DNA of 64,000 nucleotides, from contig JBBRMF010000001.1 of the NCBI GenBank assembly GCA_038230975.1, forward strand, positions 4,866 to 68,865, given 5' to 3'. Shown here piece by piece: positions 43,587 to 51,010 of this stretch. Numbering within the stretch: the first letter of the stretch is position 1; each line of letters starts with the position of its first letter. The translations under genes and the position numbers were made by a program. Under the pieces are notes generated by a model that ran no database searches, was not told the origin of the DNA, and saw only the letters and a program-made list of their open reading frames with translations. The DNA comes from JANXVV01 sp038230975 (GTDB lineage: Bacteria; Planctomycetota; Phycisphaerae; Tepidisphaerales; Tepidisphaeraceae).

Positions 43587-44342
43587 ATGGCTGAAGAACA
43601 ACAGCAGGCAGCGGCAGAACAGACTCAAGCCCCCACACAGGCAGCAGCACCTTCGGCTCCGGCCGCTGGGCAGCGTGATTCGCGCGGTGGGGGTGGCGGT
43701 GGTCGTGGTGGCCAAGGCGGCAGTGGCCGTGGAGGTCAAGGCGGCGGCGGTCAAGGAGGGGGTCGCGGAGGCCAAGGCGGCGGGGGTCGCGGAGGCCCTG
43801 GCGGTGCTCGTGGTGGTCGTAATGATCGGGATCGCGGTGGCGGTGATGAGAGCGGTATTGAGTCGTCCGTCGTCCGCATCTATCGCTGCTCGAAGGTCGT
43901 CAAGGGCGGTCGAACCTTCAGCTTCGGTGCATTGGTTGTCGTCGGGGATCGCAAAGGAAATTGCGGAATCGGTTACGGCAAAGCCAACGAAGTTCCGATG
44001 GCCGTTGAAAAAGCCACAAAAGATGCCCGCAAGTCCATGTTCAAGGTGAACCTTAAGGGCACCACTGTTCCACATCTGAGCAAAGGAACCAGTGGAGCAA
44101 GCACTGTGATTCTGGTTCCCGCTCGTCCGGGTACGGGTGTTACGGCTGGAAAGAGTGTTCGCCCGGTGCTGGAGCTCGTCGGTGTCACCGATATCCTCAG
44201 CAAGGCTTACGGATCGACCAGCCCGAAGAATCTGGTGAAGGCAACTGTCGCGGCGCTGAAGGCGTTGAAGAATCGCGAACAGGTCGAAGCCATCCGCGGG
44301 GTCACCCTTGCCAAGGGTGCCGGCGAATTGGTTACCGCTTAG
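43587..44342 (+). CDS. rpsE: 30S ribosomal protein S5 with RGG/Gly-rich N-terminal extension
   Basis: A 251-residue protein; the usual length is about 165. The S5 core starts near residue 92 (ESSVVRIYRCSKVVKGGRTFSFGALVVVGDRKGNCGIGYGKANEV) and ends ITLAKGAGELVTA-like. Residues 1-28 are Ala/Gln-rich and residues 29-88 are Gly/Arg repeats with several RGG boxes (GGRGGQGGSGRGGQGGGGQG...). Such repeats are typical of RNA-binding proteins rather than S5. L30, which normally follows, is absent. The ATG is at 43587. Confidence 0.97.
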   Translation: MAEEQQQAAAEQTQAPTQAAAPSAPAAGQRDSRGGGGGGRGGQGGSGRGGQGGGGQGGGRGGQGGGGRGGPGGARGGRNDRDRGGGDESGIESSVVRIYRCSKVVKGGRTFSFGALVVVGDRKGNCGIGYGKANEVPMAVEKATKDARKSMFKVNLKGTTVPHLSKGTSGASTVILVPARPGTGVTAGKSVRPVLELVGVTDILSKAYGSTSPKNLVKATVAALKALKNREQVEAIRGVTLAKGAGELVTA

Positions 44343-44500
44343 AATTTATAGAAATTATTTTTCGTAGATCCGCTTTGCTGGATGAAGAGATTATTTTGCA
44401 ATGATCTCTCCACCCGTCAAAGCGGACTTTACAAATGCTTAAAAATCAGAACATGCGAGTTGGAATCTTTGATTCCGGCGTTAGCAGATAGGATTTCGCC
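44343..44500. other. gap between rpsE and rplO with small hairpin
   Basis: 158 bases with a hairpin from GATCCGCTTTG near 44366 to CAAAGCGGAC near 44418, spaced by a loop of about 40 bases, related to the GTCCGCTTTAGCGGAC small repeats elsewhere. There is no gene, and rpmD (L30) is not present here. Confidence 0.6.
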
Positions 44501-45097
44501 ATGATGATTCATGAAGCCGTGCAGGGTGCCCCAAAAACCAAGCCCTCAAAGCGTAAGGGTCGCGGCGAATCGAGCGGCCACGGTAAAACGTCCGGGCGCG
44601 GTAACAAAGGCTCAGGCGCTCGTACCGGTACGTACATCAAGCGAGGTTATGAAGGCGGTCAAACTCCCATCTTCAAACGCTTTCCCAAGCGTGGCTTTAG
44701 CAATCAGAACTTTGAACACCGATATTACATTGTGAATCTGCGGCAGTTGGAAGAGCTTTGCGAGGAAGGTGCCACAATCGACACGGTTGCTCTGAAAGAC
44801 AAGGGATTGATCCCTGACACCAAGCTGCCCGTGAAGATCCTGAATGAAGGCAAGCTAACGAAGAAGTTGACCATCCTTGCTGGCTGGTACAGCAAGACCG
44901 CTCACGAGACTATTCTCAAGCTCGGCGGTATCGCGCAGAATGCCAAAGGGGAAGTGTTTGAATTCCCCAAGCCCAAGAAAAAATTCATTCCGCGAGAAGC
45001 CGTCAAGAAGCCTAAGATCACCGACGAATCGCCTGCGGCCGCTTCAGAAACCAAGCCAGCCGATGCGAAAGCGGAAACAAAGCCCGCAGCTGAGTAA
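44501..45097 (+). CDS. rplO: 50S ribosomal protein L15
   Basis: A 198-residue protein; about 150 is usual. KRKGRGESSGHGKTSGRGNKGSGARTGTYIKRGYEGGQTPIFKRFPKRGFSN is the core glycine/lysine region, and the fold continues to about residue 158. The last 35 residues are Ala/Glu/Lys/Pro-rich (ESPAAASETKPADAKAETKP) and probably disordered. ATG 44501 has AGGA upstream. secY follows 17 bases later. Confidence 0.96.
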   Translation: MMIHEAVQGAPKTKPSKRKGRGESSGHGKTSGRGNKGSGARTGTYIKRGYEGGQTPIFKRFPKRGFSNQNFEHRYYIVNLRQLEELCEEGATIDTVALKDKGLIPDTKLPVKILNEGKLTKKLTILAGWYSKTAHETILKLGGIAQNAKGEVFEFPKPKKKFIPREAVKKPKITDESPAAASETKPADAKAETKPAAE

Positions 45098-45114
45098 TTC
45101 TCGATCGGAAATTC

Positions 45115-46527
45115 ATGTTTAAGACATTCGCCAACATTTTCCGCGTTCCCGAGCTTCGCAGCAAAGTGTTGTTCACGCTTTTCATGCTGCTGATCTATCG
45201 GGCAGGGTATCACGTACCGCTTCCGGGTGTGGATCAGACTAACATGAAGGCTCAGGCAGAGAAGCAGTCGCGCGGCGGTGACAACAGCGCGGCAGGGCGT
45301 CTTGCCAACTACGTTTCCATTTTCTCCGGTGGCAATCTATCTCAAAGTACCATTTTTGGTCTTGGGATCATGCCCTACATCTCTGCCTCCATTATCTTCC
45401 AGTTGCTGACAACCGTATTACCGGCACTTGAGAAGATGCAGAAGGAAGGCGACGCGGGTCGCAAGAAAATCCAGGAGTGGACTCGATATGCTACGGTTCC
45501 GCTTTGCATCATCCAGTCGGCCATGTGGCTGACCTACATGAAGAGCGAAGCCCTGATCTTGCCGGAGTACAGACGTTCGATTGCATTCTGGACCATGGGA
45601 ATCTGCGCGCTGACGGCGGGTTGCGTATTCCTGATGTGGCTCGGTGAACAGATCGACGAGTACGGTTTGGGCAATGGCATTAGTTTGATCATTTTGGCTG
45701 GCATCGTTGCCCGCATGCCGAGCATGGTGTTCATGATCCGCGAGCAGATGCAAACTGGTTCAGAATCTGCCGGCGGAATGAACGTCGGGAAGATCCTTTT
45801 CCTAATGGCTTCATTCGTCTTCGTGGTCTTTGGTTGTATCTTGATCACCCAGGCTCAACGGCGAATTCCTATTCAGCAGGCGAAGCACACTCGGGGTCGC
45901 CGGATTTATGGTGGTGCACGACAGTTTTTGCCGCTGCGAGTCAATCATGGCGGTGTAATGCCGATTATTTTTGCTCAGTCTCTAATGCTGTTTCCGCAGA
46001 TGATTTTTCCCAAGCTCAGCGAGTGGTCCGCACCTTTGGCGGGTCAACCTTCTGGGCCGGTTCATAATTTCTTCGCTTTCTTGAACGCGGAGTTCGCCCG
46101 TGGTGCTTATATCTATGTGCTCGTTGAAGTCGCCATGATTTACTTCTTTGCGTATTTCTGGACGACCGTCCAGTTCCAACCCAAGGAAATGGCGAATCAA
46201 CTTCGCGACTATGGTAGCTTTATCCCGGGCTTGCGACCCGGCAAGCGAACGGCGGACTATCTCGAAAAAGTGATGATGCGCATTACGTATGTCGGTGCCG
46301 CATTCCTGTGCATCATCGCCGTGATTCCGACAGCTATCTCCAACATTCTCCAGGTGAATCCGCAAATCACTGCCTTCCTCGGCGGAACCGGTTTGCTGAT
46401 CGTCGTGAGTGTGGCACTGGACATGGTGCAACGGATCGAAGCGAACCTGTTGATGCGGAATTACGGTGGATTCCTGAGCGGTGGTCCAGGGCAGAAGGGT
46501 AAGAGGATCAAGGGAAGGCAGTATTGA
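45115..46527 (+). CDS. secY: protein translocase subunit SecY
   Basis: A 470-residue channel with ten predicted membrane helices. LRSKVLFTLFMLLIYRAGYHVPLPGVD, FGLGIMPYISASIIFQLLTTVLP (TM2 region), EYGLGNGISLIILAGIV and GGTGLLIVVSVALDMVQRIEANLLMRNYGGFL at the end are characteristic. It forms the general secretion pore with SecE/SecG. Its length exceeds E. coli SecY by about 25 residues, in the loop near residues 43-60. An array of heptamers precedes map; adk is not present. Confidence 0.98.
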   Translation: MFKTFANIFRVPELRSKVLFTLFMLLIYRAGYHVPLPGVDQTNMKAQAEKQSRGGDNSAAGRLANYVSIFSGGNLSQSTIFGLGIMPYISASIIFQLLTTVLPALEKMQKEGDAGRKKIQEWTRYATVPLCIIQSAMWLTYMKSEALILPEYRRSIAFWTMGICALTAGCVFLMWLGEQIDEYGLGNGISLIILAGIVARMPSMVFMIREQMQTGSESAGGMNVGKILFLMASFVFVVFGCILITQAQRRIPIQQAKHTRGRRIYGGARQFLPLRVNHGGVMPIIFAQSLMLFPQMIFPKLSEWSAPLAGQPSGPVHNFFAFLNAEFARGAYIYVLVEVAMIYFFAYFWTTVQFQPKEMANQLRDYGSFIPGLRPGKRTADYLEKVMMRITYVGAAFLCIIAVIPTAISNILQVNPQITAFLGGTGLLIVVSVALDMVQRIEANLLMRNYGGFLSGGPGQKGKRIKGRQY

Positions 46528-46529
46528 AT

Positions 46530-46634
46530 TCGTCGGTGGTTTGTCGTTGGTTGTCCGCTATCAGTTGGAAAAAACGAACGTACTTTGTCTTTGTCTTTAA
46601 CAACTGACAGTAGATCCCTGATAGCCGACCAAGG
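46530..46634 (+). repeat. inverted heptamer array between secY and map
   Basis: TCGGTGGTTTGTCGTTGGTTGTCCGCTATCAGTTGG on the left; AACAACTGACAGTAGATCCC and GATAGCCGACCAAGGACC on the right. It is more degenerate than the upstream arrays. Confidence 0.8.
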
Positions 46635-46645
46635 ACCTTCTCCTC

Positions 46646-47440
46646 ATGCCGATCATCATTAAAACGCGCCGCGAAATTGAGATGATGCGGCGAGCTGGAG
46701 CCTTGGGGTGCGAGATACTCGCGAAGATGCGAGCGGCTGCAAAACCAGGCGTCAGCACTTTTGACCTGGACGAATTGGCGCGCGTTGAACTCGAAAAAGC
46801 AGGCGGCGTGGCGCTGTCAAAAAATTATCCGACCTATAAGCCAGGCGAAGGCTTTCCGGGTTATACGTGTATCAGTGTCAATGAAGAAGTTGTGCATGGC
46901 GTCCCCGGCCCTCGAACTTTGAAGGACGGAGACATTGTCACGCTGGATCTGGCACTTTCGCTGAATGACTATTGTGCCGACACCGCAACGACGGTGGCGG
47001 TGGGAAAAATAAGTGTCGGCCTTCAGAAACTGCTCGACGTGACCAAGGAAACCCTGGCTTTGGCGATCCAGAATATTCGACCTGAGCGTAAGTGGTCGGA
47101 CATTGCTCGATTGATGCAATGGCACGTTGAACACAGCGGATTCAGCGTAGTCCGTGAGTTTGTTGGCCATGGTATTGGTCGTGCGATGCATGAAGAACCG
47201 AAGGTGCCGAACTTTGTCAGTGCCGAGCAGATGCGCGGCGATTTCAAATTGCGGGCCGGCATGACACTGGCGGTTGAGCCAATGGTTGTCATCGGCCGTC
47301 GAGATGTCGCTTTGCTGGATGATCAGTGGACGGTGGTGACCGAGGATCGTTCCGCTGCGGCTCACTTTGAACATACCATAGCGGTGACGGCAAACGGTGT
47401 GGATGTGTTGACGGACGGCCGGGTGCCCTTCGTGTTATAA
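46646..47440 (+). CDS. map: methionine aminopeptidase, type I
   Basis: A 264-residue enzyme that removes the initiator Met. Metal ligands appear in order: Asp in LDLALSLNDYCADT (two Asp), His in GHGIGRAMHEEP, Glu in LAVEPMVVIG and Glu in AHFEHTIAVT. The N terminus IIIKTRREIEMMRRAGAL is standard. It lies between secY and rpmJ, where adk would normally come first. Its position near the L36 and S13 genes is typical. Confidence 0.97.
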   Translation: MPIIIKTRREIEMMRRAGALGCEILAKMRAAAKPGVSTFDLDELARVELEKAGGVALSKNYPTYKPGEGFPGYTCISVNEEVVHGVPGPRTLKDGDIVTLDLALSLNDYCADTATTVAVGKISVGLQKLLDVTKETLALAIQNIRPERKWSDIARLMQWHVEHSGFSVVREFVGHGIGRAMHEEPKVPNFVSAEQMRGDFKLRAGMTLAVEPMVVIGRRDVALLDDQWTVVTEDRSAAAHFEHTIAVTANGVDVLTDGRVPFVL

Positions 47441-47578
47441 GTGTCTATCGGTCAGATTCGAACTCGAATTTGAAACCGATAGACGGGTATTGAGAAAATT
47501 TTTAAAGATTGTATGATGCTCGGTTCCCCTTACCGAGACAGGTTAAGGGGTTGACCGTGCGTCTAAAGTGAGATAGCC

Positions 47579-47692
47579 ATGAAAGTGCGTACCAGCGTTA
47601 AGCGGATTTGTGAAAACTGCAAGATCGTCCGCCGCAAAGGCATCGTGCGGGTGATCTGCACGAACACGAAACATAAGCAGAAACAAGGATGA
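47579..47692 (+). CDS. rpmJ: 50S ribosomal protein L36
   Basis: A 37-residue zinc-ribbon protein. The sequence starts [20 protein letters not shown] and has C11, C14, C27 and H32 as the zinc set (C-x2-C-x12-C-x4-H). The length is exactly that of bacterial L36. It is preceded by a 138-base gap that holds no infA; IF-1 is normally here. The ATG follows AAAGTGAGATAGCC. Confidence 0.96.
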   Translation: MKVRTSVKRICENCKIVRRKGIVRVICTNTKHKQKQG

Positions 47693-47696
47693 GATT

Positions 47697-47783
47697 TGGT
47701 CAGCGATTATTCGTCCGTTGTATGTTGTCGAAGCATTGAAAGTCTTGCTCACAACTGACAACTGGCTACGGACCGCAGACACC
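47697..47783 (+). repeat. inverted heptamer array between rpmJ and rpsM
   Basis: TGGTCAGCGATTATTCGTCCGTTGTATGTTGT on the left faces ACAACTGACAACTGGCTACGGACC on the right around a 25-base loop. Confidence 0.8.
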
Positions 47784-47797
47784 CACTTGGAGCCCAT

Positions 47798-48184
47798 ATG
47801 CCCCGTATTGCAGGCGTCGACATTCCTTCGGACAAGCCCATTTGGATCAGCCTCACCTATTTGTATGGTGTCGGCCGGACCAACAGCAAGCAGATTCTAA
47901 AAGAAGCGGGAATCGAGCTTCAGCGGCGCGCCAAGGATCTGAGCGAAGACGAATTGGCCAAGATCATTGGCCTGCTCGACAAGGGATTCCTGGTTGAAGG
48001 CGCTTTGCGTCGCAATATCCAACAGAACATTGCCCGCCTTCGCGACATTCAAAGCTATCGTGGCATGCGTCATCGCCGGGCCCTCCCGGTTCGTGGCCAA
48101 CGCACGCGAAGCAATGCCCGCACCCGTAAGGGTCCGCGCAAGACCGTCGCCGGTAAGAAGGGCGTGAAGGAACTCGGTAAGTAA
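47798..48184 (+). CDS. rpsM: 30S ribosomal protein S13
   Basis: A 128-residue head protein. [40 protein letters not shown] and [32 protein letters not shown] at the end are standard. The ATG is at 47798. The S11 gene follows after 87 bases. Confidence 0.98.
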   Translation: MPRIAGVDIPSDKPIWISLTYLYGVGRTNSKQILKEAGIELQRRAKDLSEDELAKIIGLLDKGFLVEGALRRNIQQNIARLRDIQSYRGMRHRRALPVRGQRTRSNARTRKGPRKTVAGKKGVKELGK

Positions 48185-48271
48185 ACTGAAGATGACAAGG
48201 TGTTACCTTGTCAATATTTTCCGCGGGGACGGCCGTAAGACCGAACGATCCGCGGGTTAAAGGAAACGATC

Positions 48272-48679
48272 ATGGCAGAACAAGGTAAGGCCTCTGGTGC
48301 AAAATCCGGGGCAAAAAAGAAGGTTCGCAAGGGTGTTACCCGTGGTGTCGCACATATCAAAGCGACATTTAACAACACGATGGTCACCATCACCGATCCA
48401 AACGGTGAAACGATCTCCTGGGCTTCGGCCGGCACGGTCGGGTTCAAGGGTGCTCGTAAGAGTACACCGTTCGCCGCAGGTCGCGCCGCCGAAAAGGCTG
48501 GAGCGGAAGCCCGCAAGCACGGAATGGTCGAAATCGAAGTCAAGGTCAAAGGTCCAGGTGCCGGCCGCGAGCAGGCGATTCTGAATCTTCAGAACGCCGG
48601 TTTGAAGGTCACCGGGATCGAAGACGTGACTCCGCTTCCTCATAACGGTTGCCGTCCTCCTAAAAAGCGACGGGTATAA
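48272..48679 (+). CDS. rpsK: 30S ribosomal protein S11
   Basis: A 135-residue platform protein with a short Lys/Ala N-terminal tail. [55 protein letters not shown] and the C-terminal [13 protein letters not shown] are diagnostic. rpsD, which normally follows, is not present. The ATG is at 48272. Confidence 0.98.
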   Translation: MAEQGKASGAKSGAKKKVRKGVTRGVAHIKATFNNTMVTITDPNGETISWASAGTVGFKGARKSTPFAAGRAAEKAGAEARKHGMVEIEVKVKGPGAGREQAILNLQNAGLKVTGIEDVTPLPHNGCRPPKKRRV

Positions 48680-48683
48680 TATT

Positions 48684-48756
48684 TGGTCAGTTGTCATTGG
48701 TCCGTTGTGAAGAAAAGCACAATGGGGCATGTAACAACTGACGACTGACAACTGAC
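48684..48756 (+). repeat. inverted heptamer array between rpsK and rpoA
   Basis: GGTCAGTTGTCATTGGTCCG faces ACAACTGACGACTGACAACT. It takes up most of the gap to rpoA. Confidence 0.9.
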
Positions 48757-48854
48757 TCATTAACAAATTGCCTCCCGACGAGACGGAAGTACAGATGGCC
48801 CCCACTGGTGGGGGCGGGAACTTTTCGTAATTCGGTCTGGCAAAGGAGATTATT

Positions 48855-49949
48855 ATGCGAGTTCGATGGCGCGGTTTAGAACTGCCGTCGCGGGTGATCC
48901 GCGATTTGCAGCTTTCAACAGACAATTATGGCCGGTTTACCGCTGAACCCTTTGAGCGCGGGTTTGGTACGACCGTTGGCAACAGCCTTCGTCGTATTCT
49001 TCTCAGCAGCCTTGAAGGCGCAGCTGTCACTCACATCAAGCTCAAGGGTGCCGAACATGAGTTCAGCAGCCTGCAAGGTGTGATGGAAGACGTGACGGAT
49101 ATCATCCTGAACGTAAAGAGCCTTGTGGTGAAGCTTGATTCGGATGATACGAAAGAGGTTCGTGTCGTTGCTCGTAAAGCGGGTCCAGTTACTGCCGGGA
49201 TGATCGAATCCGACCCCTCGGTCACGATCGTCAACAAAGACCACGTGATTGCGACATTGACTGAAGATGTTACCTTTGACATGACGTTGACGATTGGTAA
49301 AGGTCGAGGTTACGTCACCGCATCCGAAAATATTGAAGACCAGGAAGAGCAGGAAGTCGGACGGATTGCCGTCGATAGCCTGTATTCACCGGTGTCGCGT
49401 GTTCGATACGCCACCGAAGATGCCCGCGTGGGTCAGAAGACTGACTACGATCGGTTGATCCTGGAAATTTGGACCAATGGCACGCTGACGCCTGAAATGG
49501 CGCTTGTTGAGGCGAGCAAAATTCTCCGCAAACACCTCAATCCTTTCGTCCAGTATTTTGAGCTGGGCAGCGATGTGGTTTCGGATGACGCCATCGCCGC
49601 CATGCGAGATGCGCATAAGGCACAGATGGATCCAGAGCTTGAACAGAAGCTCAATCAGACCGTCCAGGAATTGGATTTGTCGGTTCGTGCGAATAATTGC
49701 CTCGAGTCCGCCAAGATTGGTCTGGTTCGCGATTTGGTGAAAAAGACTGATGCCGAGCTTCTGAAGGTCCGCAGCTTCGGAAAAACCAGCTTGCGGGAAG
49801 TGAAGCGTAAACTGGCGGATATGGGATTGAGCCTTGGCATGGATCTGGACAACGTTCCATCGGCGGCAGCCATCATGCTTGATGAAGACGATGATGAAGG
49901 TGATGAGACGAGTGATGAAGGTGCAGAGGCTGCCGGAAGCGCAGAGTAA
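48855..49949 (+). CDS. rpoA: DNA-directed RNA polymerase subunit alpha
   Basis: A 364-residue assembly subunit. The N-terminal domain (FTAEPFERGFGTTVGNSLRRILLSSLEGAAVTHIKLKG) and the C-terminal DNA/activator-binding domain (about 270-330, SVRANNCLESAKIGLVRDLVKKTDAELLKVRSFGKTSLREVKRKLADMGLSLGM) are complete. The tail (from 345) is Asp/Glu-rich and longer than usual. AAAGGAG lies six bases before the ATG. rplQ follows, separated by a variant heptamer array. Confidence 0.98.
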   Translation: MRVRWRGLELPSRVIRDLQLSTDNYGRFTAEPFERGFGTTVGNSLRRILLSSLEGAAVTHIKLKGAEHEFSSLQGVMEDVTDIILNVKSLVVKLDSDDTKEVRVVARKAGPVTAGMIESDPSVTIVNKDHVIATLTEDVTFDMTLTIGKGRGYVTASENIEDQEEQEVGRIAVDSLYSPVSRVRYATEDARVGQKTDYDRLILEIWTNGTLTPEMALVEASKILRKHLNPFVQYFELGSDVVSDDAIAAMRDAHKAQMDPELEQKLNQTVQELDLSVRANNCLESAKIGLVRDLVKKTDAELLKVRSFGKTSLREVKRKLADMGLSLGMDLDNVPSAAAIMLDEDDDEGDETSDEGAEAAGSAE

Positions 49950-49954
49950 GAACT

Positions 49955-50038
49955 GAGAAGTCACTAGTTGCTGGTTACTAGTTGCTTGTAATTCGGAAAT
50001 AGATAGACAACTAGCAGCAAGCAACTGAGAACTAGCAA
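49955..50038 (+). repeat. variant inverted heptamer array between rpoA and rplQ
   Basis: ACTAGTTGCTGGTTACTAGT on the left faces ACAACTAGCAGCAAGCAACT and AACTAGCAAC on the right. The period is again seven, but the unit is ACTAGTTG/GCTGGTT rather than GTCAGTT. Confidence 0.88.
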
Positions 50039-50050
50039 CGAGGATCCACG

Positions 50051-50614
50051 ATGTCGAGTCACAGATTATTCGGTCGGCAACTAAGCCGCGACAGCGAACA
50101 CCGCATGGCGATGCGTCGCAACTTGGTTCAGAGCCTGTTCGAGCACGGCAAAGTCCGCACGACCTTGCCGAAGGCATTGGAAGTGAAGGCGATGGCTGAA
50201 AAGCTAATCACCTTGGCTCGCATCGGGAAGCTCAATGAGCGCCGTCGGGTGATTCAGATTCTTCAAGATCGCCGTCTAGTTGACGACAATCAAGATCTGA
50301 TTGAAGAAGGCCCGACGCGGACAGTGGTCCAAAAGCTCTTCAATGAAATTGGACCGGCTTTTGTGGATCGGCAGGGTGGTTACACCCGGATCATCAAGAC
50401 TTCCGAACACCGCATTGGCGATGGCGGCAACATCGTATCGCTGCAATTGCTGACCGTGGATGCCACTCCGAAGGGTACCGCTCGTCGGAGTGCTGGCCTG
50501 CGTCGGAAGCGTAATGAGAAAAAGCATCAATTTGCGATCAAGGTGCTGAAGCGCGTTAAAGATAGTGCAAAGCCTGCGGAGCCGACCAAGACGACTGAAA
50601 GTGCTCCGGAATAG
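50051..50614 (+). CDS. rplQ: 50S ribosomal protein L17
   Basis: A 187-residue protein; about 125 is usual. SHRLFGRQLSRDSEHRMAMRRNLVQSLFEHGKVRTTLPKALEVKAMAEKLITLAR is the L17 core. Residues from about 120 onward form an extra basic segment, ending in a Lys/Thr/Glu tail (VKDSAKPAEPTKTTESAPE). It is the last gene of the supercluster and is followed by a strong terminator. Confidence 0.96.
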   Translation: MSSHRLFGRQLSRDSEHRMAMRRNLVQSLFEHGKVRTTLPKALEVKAMAEKLITLARIGKLNERRRVIQILQDRRLVDDNQDLIEEGPTRTVVQKLFNEIGPAFVDRQGGYTRIIKTSEHRIGDGGNIVSLQLLTVDATPKGTARRSAGLRRKRNEKKHQFAIKVLKRVKDSAKPAEPTKTTESAPE

Positions 50615-50648
50615 CGTTTTGTCTGAAATACAATGTTAAGTCAGTTCA

Positions 50649-50686
50649 AGAGCGGGTCGACTAACTTAGTCGACCCGCTTTAATTG
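50649..50686 (+). terminator. rho-independent terminator of the ribosomal operon
   Basis: A 14-bp perfect stem (AGCGGGTCGACTAA/TTAGTCGACCCGCT) with a 1-base annotated loop and TTTAATT after it, 36 bases past the rplQ stop. Confidence 0.92.
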
Positions 50687-51010
50687 CAATTTGTTAAGAA
50701 TTGAATTAGTTGCGTAATCGGTGGCCTTTCGTATACCATGGGAGGGGCTATAGATGGAATTGAATACCGTCCGTGCGTAACCCGATGGCGTGGCCGTTTC
50801 GCATGTGAACCATTTTATTCCAAACGTTTTATATTGCCCTCAACTTTTCTGCGGTTCAAGCGTCTCTAGGTTGAAAGAGATTACGTTCGAATGACGACTA
50901 CAGCATTCGATACGACTGTTTTGCGGGCCTATATTTGAATGCTTGCCATAGGGTTCAGGCTGTGGCAAAACATTGGCCGGTGCCTTTTAACACGAATAGA
51001 ACGCGAATTT
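50687..51010. other. intergenic region before the GT2 gene
   Basis: About 320 bases, AT-richer than the surroundings, with no gene, repeat or clear promoter that I can support. An in-frame ATG at 50939 adds 24 unconvincing residues to the next gene. Confidence 0.5.

Noticed and set aside
35057..50038. CRISPR-like array reading of the heptamer regions
   Set aside because: Units are only seven bases, without constant repeats and spacers, and the arms are inverted.
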